14,235 bases of DNA from Rhodocollybia butyracea (lineage: Eukaryota; Basidiomycota; Agaricomycetes; Agaricales; Omphalotaceae), in NCBI GenBank assembly GCA_015501585.1, contig JADNRY010001240.1, positions 1 to 14,235 on the forward strand, in the 5' to 3' direction. Below the pieces are notes generated by a model. It was not told the origin of the DNA. It searched no databases and saw only the letters and a list, made by a program, of their open reading frames with translations. Position numbers and translations under genes: made by a program. Position 1 is the stretch's first letter. Every line of letters begins with the position of its first letter. This document shows, piece by piece, positions 9,387 through 14,235 of the stretch.

Positions 9387-9441
9387 GTAAGTCTCCAAAA
9401 AATTCTGTGTCTTGTCACTCAGCTGTCATCTTGACGTCCAG
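9387..9441 (+). other. Possible 5' intron of the homeodomain gene
   Basis: GTAAGT donor at 9387 and a GTCCAG acceptor ending at 9441 (55 bp). An earlier CACTCAG acceptor is also possible but makes a very short intron. It would lie in the 5' UTR or an N-terminal exon. A second acceptor ending at 9548 suggests another upstream intron whose donor (GTTCGA at 9502 or GTTTCT near 9480) is poor. Confidence 0.3.
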
Positions 9442-9542
9442 AACCGACTCTAACCCCAATATATCCACGATTCCTCGCCGTTTCTGCTCGCCAGCGCTGA
9501 TGTTCGATTTTTTCTTTTATCTGCTTCCACTCTCTGACTTTC

Positions 9543-11155
9543 ATGCAGTCCACAGATCTCGACTACGATTCTCGCGGATGTCAGCTCTGCACGTCACTGC
9601 AGACACAGAGAGCAGTATACTTTCTCAAAGCGGCCCATGACTCCTCTGACTCTCCAGAACCGAAAAAATTCCGTTCAGATGTCGACCAGCCAACTGGGAC
9701 ATCAAGTCGGAAGACAAAGTTCAGTTTTGCCCTCCATTTTTTACCACTTTTGAGGACGATCACACTCAGAGGCGCCGCGAACGAGTTTCGTCGTGCCTCT
9801 CTCCTAATTTGTCTATCAGGCATTCGCCATATCCTCACCTGGCTTGCGCCAGTCCTATGCACCGGCTACGCAGTCGTCGCTCGCCAACTAAACTTTCCGC
9901 CACCTGTGCCGACGACGACAAAGGTCGTCCGAAGCTTTCCACGCGATTTGGCGTACGCGCCTCCATACGATTCATACCCACTTTGGTCTTTCGTCTGGCA
10001 CTGGAACCACATCTTCGTCTAGCTATGGATCTCCGTCAGATTTTCACCCTGGAGCCTATTCAGACGCGGACAACTGGAATAATTCACCATCCGGAATCGT
10101 GAGACCCAGTTCCACTCCGGGCCAACTCAGTTCTCCGGCCGTAAATACGATGAAGCTTAGCATGCGTCATTTAGCCGCTCTACACAGGCAACATGTTCGC
10201 AGGCTCGGCTCGTATTCGGGAATCATGATCGCAGGTCATTTTCTTCAGGCATAAAAACCGAGTGGAATTTTCCAACTCGGAATTTCTTCCTCCTTCTGCC
10301 ATCAATATCCTTCTTCTCCGATGCACCGTGTCCTCTGCCGCCTCGCGTCCATCTCAGTCTGTGAAATGCTCCACTCTAGTAGAGCGTCACAGCGCAAAAG
10401 GGGCAAGCTCCCAAAGAAACACAGACTTTTTAAAGGCATGGCTCCATGCCATTCTGATCACCCTTATCCAGTGAGGAGGAAGAAGCAGCTTTGCCATGCT
10501 ACTGGCCTCTCGATGAGCCAGGTTTCGAACTGGATGATCAAGTAAGTGGTGGTGATCTCTAACTAATCGATTTCCTTTCTGACCATACTGTACAGGCTAG
10601 ACGTCGTATCTTGCCCCTGCACGCCCATTCTACAAATCCAACGACGACCGCTCCTTCCTCCATCTGGTCGAAGCACGTCGCTTTCGGTCTTCTTGATGGT
10701 CGGCGCGCGTCTTTACCCGGGACTGCCCTGACTCTCTCAATCTCTACCACCCATGTCGTTCCTCTATGCCGGTGGTCATCCTTCTGATTACATGGGTTGG
10801 GTAGGATGCATGGTTTACCGCAGCCTCGGCTCATCACCATCAGATGCCTGGCGGAATCCAGATTACCTTCACCAGGTCGTAATATGAACATATATCCAAT
10901 TCGATGCAACAGCAGTCGTATATGAGTCTTCGTTCACTGTCGGCGCCACCATCGCTCTCTGGCAATCCATTTTCTAGCCAGGCTGGCAATCAGTCCATGT
11001 ATTCGAACGGCGGGGATATCTTCACAGTCCTCGGCTACCAGTCCTGGTCAAGAGCAGAACATTATTTTAGTGATGGCGCGCCGTCCAATAATGGCTCTAC
11101 GCCAGGGTCAGGATATGCTACTCTCAATAATGGCAATGGAAATTTTTCGTCGTGA
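9543..11155 (+). CDS. TALE/KN-type homeodomain transcription factor
   Basis: A nuclear DNA-binding regulator. The homeodomain lies at about 10402-10611. Helix 1 contains DFLKAWLH, the TALE three-residue extension is PYP (HSDHPYP, PYP at 10462-10470), then KKQLCHATGLSMSQVSNWMI, and after an intron ARRRI, giving the WxxNxRRR recognition helix. The family is the KN/Meis-like group (yeast Cup9/Tos8 belong to it); its targets cannot be read from the sequence. The rest is low-complexity: basic Arg-rich SIRHSPYPHL... about 9809-9900, Ser/Gly/Asn-rich YGSPSDFHPGAYSDADNW about 10024-10077, and a Ser/Asn/Gly-rich C-terminus ending GNGNFSS, TGA at 11153-11155. The gene is broken by frame switches like NUD1 (phase 0, 2, 1, 0, 2, 1, 2, 1 along the gene). 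The start is uncertain: ATG 9543 overlaps a good intron acceptor (CTGAC then ATGCAG, ending 9548), so a first exon may lie upstream, for instance from ATG 9322. Confidence 0.82.
10542..10595 (+). other. Intron inside the homeodomain recognition helix
   Basis: 54 bp, GTAAGT donor, CTAAC branch site at 10559-10563, TGTACAG acceptor. Removal joins SNWMI to ARRRI; the Asn codon between them appears to have lost one base at the junction (AA then GCT). Confidence 0.85.
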
Positions 11156-11700
11156 TTCGTTAACCACGCACCCAACCAAAAAGCGTCCAATAGATCTGTA
11201 CTTTTTTCTCTTGCGCATTTCTCGTTAAATATCTCACTATTTATTTGTCGGGCGTCGGGGTGGTCGACTCTTTTATTTTATCTGTCCTTTTGAACATATA
11301 GTTGGTCTTTTCTCTCTTGGAGTCTTTTACTCTTCGGATTGTTCCGAACTCTCGTTATCGTGCACACCTTCATCAGCATTATATATCCCTTTATTTTATT
11401 GTATCTGCGCGGTTTTCTCACTCATTCATCTCGTCCTCCGCGTACATAGATAATCGTTACCGTTGTTCCTCCGTCCCATCTGTCGTTCACCAATGCTTTT
11501 TTCATGTATACACGCAACTCGTTGACATTTACCGCACTGCACATCCTCATATTCATACCTATATATACTATAATATGTATTGGCTTTTTTTTTGCAAAGT
11601 TTTGGCTCGCTCCGATTCTTCATTACGTTTTAGTGCAAGATGCCATGGAAGCTCATCAATCAAGGCATGCAGATTGTTGATCAAGAAGGATTCCGAATGA
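11156..11700 (+). other. 3' flank of the homeodomain gene, T/C-rich
   Basis: The stretch is rich in T and CT runs, with ATATATAC near 11560 and a T run at 11587-11594, the look of a fungal 3' UTR and termination region. A 132-codon open frame (11302-11700) is low-complexity Ser/Tyr/His-rich and has no motif; I take it as non-coding. Confidence 0.5.
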
Positions 11701-11744
11701 GGACTTAGTAGTGTGATTGAGTGTGATTATAATTCTGCTCTACA

Positions 11745-11756
11745 TACATATATGTA
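11745..11756. repeat. 12-bp palindrome TACATATATGTA
   Basis: A perfect AT-rich palindrome in non-coding DNA, just after two tandem GTGTGAT words (11711-11717 and 11721-11727). AT-rich palindromes of this length are not rare by chance. Confidence 0.5.
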
Positions 11757-12120
11757 CAAGGTCCTACGCACCGCCGTGAATGATATAAGCAGCCGCCCTT
11801 TTCTTTATGTGTACAGTGGTGACCTTTTCATTAATCTTTTCAGTTCAAGTCATTTTACTAAATTGTCAATCATCTGAACAAGGGGCTTGTATCATCCTAT
11901 ACCAATTCCAGAATTGACAAGCAAGGTTCCGAAACAACCGCCATTGGAGGCTTTGGAGCGGTTTCCCAGTTTCCATCACATTGGTCGAGCAACGCGCCTG
12001 CGTTGGTTGGGAGCTGTCAAGACGATAATTAAAAATCTTTGACGGGGATCTCGGCTGTAGAAGTTTGTACGCTAATCAGCATTTCTTACACTTGTAAGTA
12101 GTTTGTGCGCAGGGGGAACC

Positions 12121-12138
12121 AAGTGCAAGTGCAAGTGG
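12121..12138. repeat. Three tandem 6-bp units (AAGTGC)
   Basis: AAGTGC, AAGTGC, then AAGTGG in direct succession. A minor microsatellite-like repeat in non-coding DNA. Confidence 0.6.
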
Positions 12139-12779
12139 AGTCGACGTTGTGATAGCAGGCCTCGGCTCTGCATATCCCGAGTGTACAACCACACTCACGA
12201 TCGCAGGATTATGGGTTGCGCATGATCGTCTATGTAGCAACACTTCCTCGGACTCCTGTGTAAATTGTCGGGTCCTGTAGAAGATGATAAAGTTCTGCTT
12301 TCAAAAGGTGCTTCGGTGGGAAGCGCTGCTGAATCAAGTCTCAAAATGCTAGTACTACCGCCTTGCTCGTACAGCTTCTGAACGCTGAGCTCTATGAGGG
12401 CGGTCCGGGCTCTAGAAATTTTCTTTTGATGGGGATTCGCAGTCGGAATTTTCACAAGTCCTTTCATGAAGAAAACGGGCGGTCGATGGCGGTCCCCTCT
12501 CAAGCTGTTGTGACTTGGGGTCTTCGGTTTTTGTTATTCCCGATTTCCAGAAAGACTCAATCGAGCCTCAAGCAATCATAGAGATAGACTTGTCCCGAGA
12601 TAGATGGCCTATCTCATGGTCCATGGAGGCTTAAGGGACCCGTGAGTACGCAATATAATCTTTCGTCTTCAGCCCTTGCAAGCGAAATTCCCTGAAAGGC
12701 AAATTGAGAGAATTTTCAGGGGGCGGCGCACTGGTGGATGAGAGTTGTTAATTTGTAAGGCGGGAGTTTGTGAGATAAG

Positions 12780-12787
12780 TATATAAG
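12780..12787 (+). promoter_or_regulatory. TATA-like box without an obvious gene
   Basis: TATATAAG, identical to the box at 253-260. The sequence after it (about 12790-12900) contains an ACAGTAAGTAAG stretch that could be a donor site. No start codon with a convincing frame follows. Confidence 0.25.
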
Positions 12788-13750
12788 TTGACCAGTTTAG
12801 ACTTGACTCGAAACGAGCGAAATTTCAGGGTCAACGGAGACTGACTTCCCTAGAAACTTAGTAACTTCTTCCCTTCGCTATCACAGTAAGTAAGTATTCC
12901 AAGAGTGATTGGGCAACATTAATATACAGTAGTACATACTAGTACTAGGCAGAAATACTGGCGCCAGGGTGAGTTACTGACTTATTGCGAAATATACGGG
13001 AACGGGTAGGATATGCTCTTTTATTGGTGGGAATTGGCTCTTCGTTGCTACAGTGAACATAGGCGAGAATAGAGCAAAAGTACCCCAACTCAGTTTACAG
13101 TCTTTAACCCAGCTGAGAAAAGCATCAAACCTTTTCTGGTGGCTTGGAGCGAAGCGGGGCTACCAGAGCACCGATTATTCAATCCGGAAACTGTGAGGAG
13201 GTAGGTACCAGAATAATATGGGCAGCGCCGCCCGCTAAACGAGACACGCAAACGCATAGTGGTAAAGGAACGAAGCTGTCCGTGCTATCGCCAGGAATGG
13301 AGATCAATGTACTGGATGGGGTCTGTAGCAGAATGAAATATGAATAAAGGGCAGTATCAGATCGCCCGATAAGTATCAAGAAGCGTCGGGGTATCTACAT
13401 CGGTCCGATATTCTCTCATTCATTCCGGTAGCTGTGCGATAAGCTTATCATTAATTCGAAGTGGCTTTGACTTTAAGTATTACAAGCATCAAGCACTGAA
13501 CTGAACTTGGGGGCCAGCCGCCAAAAAGCCAAGGAGAGGCCGGCAATCATTAATCATTCCCCGCATTCGAAGACAAAATAATTCAGGCCAAAGAGCTTGC
13601 ATTATCTAAATTACATACTTTAGACCTCCAGCACCGCCGAAGAAGAAGGAGAAGGACGTAATAATTTAATCGACATACTACTGAAAATGGACAAGACAAC
13701 TCAACGACGGTACCTGAGAGGGCCCCCTGTTATAGAACAACGCAGGCCAA

Positions 13751-13987
13751 ATGAAGAATCACATTCAAGTTGAGAACAAGGGTAAGCGAGAGTTTGAAAC
13801 ACTTATTTTTTGGCATGATACTACTCAGACACTACCTGATCAAGCACCCAATACCCCTGTGAGATGTGTTCCGCGAGAGCTCCTCATACAGAAAGTCACT
13901 GTGAGCGGAAACACAAGTGTGGAATATAAGGTACCTACATCAAGTTCGCCCAAAGGTGATAGCTGTTATTGGCGAAGTCAATTTTAA
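13751..13987 (+). CDS. Short unassigned ORF, 78 codons
   Basis: ATG to TAA, containing DTTQTLPDQAPNTPVRCVPR and VTVSGNTSVEYKVPTSS. The composition is protein-like (mixed hydrophobic and polar, few repeats), but I recognise no family. It could be an exon of a broken gene or chance. Confidence 0.15.
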   Translation: MKNHIQVENKGKREFETLIFWHDTTQTLPDQAPNTPVRCVPRELLIQKVTVSGNTSVEYKVPTSSSPKGDSCYWRSQF

Positions 13988-14235
13988 GAATGAATGATTA
14001 ATGCACTGTAGCTCTGATAGTAACCTGGAAGAAAAATCGGCACAGTGGTCCTGGGCGCACTCGCGAGACGCTTCAGCAACCTTCTTCGGATGAATGCCTC
14101 ATCGATTGCGGCAGTAATCCGGAAAATAGCTGGACAGTCCCCAGCCGTCCGACCTCGTTCGACTGACCTCTGGGTGTAGGGAAGCCTGAGTAGGTGAGAC
14201 AAGCTGGGGTAGTACCATGGAAAGCAGCATCTAGA

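Larger units (their letters stand above)
11701..14235. other. Right flank, no gene supported
   Basis: Several open frames of 60-100 codons occur on both strands (for example minus 12503-12195, plus 13144-13347, plus 13751-13987, minus 14202-13984), none with a recognisable motif or a typical splice pattern that would join them. TATATAAG occurs at 12780-12787, with GTAAGT-like and CAG sites after it, but no coding sequence I trust. Because the sequence seems to lose about one base per 100, a real gene here could be hidden. Confidence 0.4.

Noticed and set aside
10428..10450. Inverted repeat GGCATGG CT CCATGCC
   Set aside because: It lies within the homeodomain helix 1 codons (KAWLHA) and is explained by coding sequence.
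9543..11155. Mating-type (MAT-A) homeodomain gene
   Set aside because: The homeodomain is of the KN/Meis-like TALE group, there is no divergent HD2 partner, and none of the usual MAT neighbours such as a mitochondrial intermediate peptidase gene is seen.
11302..11700. 132-codon plus-strand ORF after the homeodomain gene
   Set aside because: Its Ser/Tyr/His-rich content comes from T/C/A-rich untranslated-type DNA, and there is no motif.
1..14235. Transposon, LTR pair, CRISPR array or prophage
   Set aside because: No long direct or inverted repeats, no transposase, reverse transcriptase or integrase motifs, and no regularly spaced repeats were seen by eye; a self-alignment would be needed to exclude diverged LTRs.

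Overview
The window looks like nuclear DNA of a filamentous fungus, most likely a mushroom-forming basidiomycete (Agaricomycetes). The reasons are many short introns (mostly 50-67 bp) with GTRNGT-type donors and CTNAY-type branch sites, CT-rich tracts before start codons, and the resemblance of the two recognisable genes to basidiomycete proteins as I remember them. No bacterial, plasmid, CRISPR or clear transposon feature was found.

Layout. 1-1020: no gene seen; short palindromes and a cluster of AAAGTAC words. About 1027-2160: an unassigned, possibly coding region, best read on the minus strand, broken in frame. 2170-4200: mostly featureless, with a weak minus-strand coding candidate at about 3102-3485. 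4313-8853: a long plus-strand gene for the spindle-pole-body scaffold of the septation initiation / mitotic exit network (Cdc11/Nud1 family), with an uninterrupted N-terminal half and nine introns in the leucine-rich-repeat half. 8854-9320: 3' flank of that gene, then the promoter of the next. 9543 (or slightly upstream) to 11155: a plus-strand TALE/KN-type homeodomain transcription factor, with a well-defined intron inside the homeodomain. 11156-11700: T-rich 3' flank. 11700-14235: no gene that I can support, only small repeats and short unassigned ORFs.

The most striking property is that both recognisable genes are cut into short pieces lying in different frames, while the amino-acid motifs, splice sites and gene order stay intact. 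Going 5' to 3', the frame mostly steps in the direction expected from one missing base each time (codon-start phase 2 to 1 to 0 to 2). This is seen in two unrelated neighbouring genes and often falls in short homopolymers. I infer that the sequence carries roughly one uncorrected single-base deletion per 100 bp (long-read consensus error), and that the genes are probably functional in the organism. Naive ORF calls in this window are therefore fragments or shadows.

The two genes are in tandem but have unrelated roles (septation/mitotic exit signalling and transcription). Nothing in the sequence shows that they work together, and I see no new defence, mobile or biosynthetic system.
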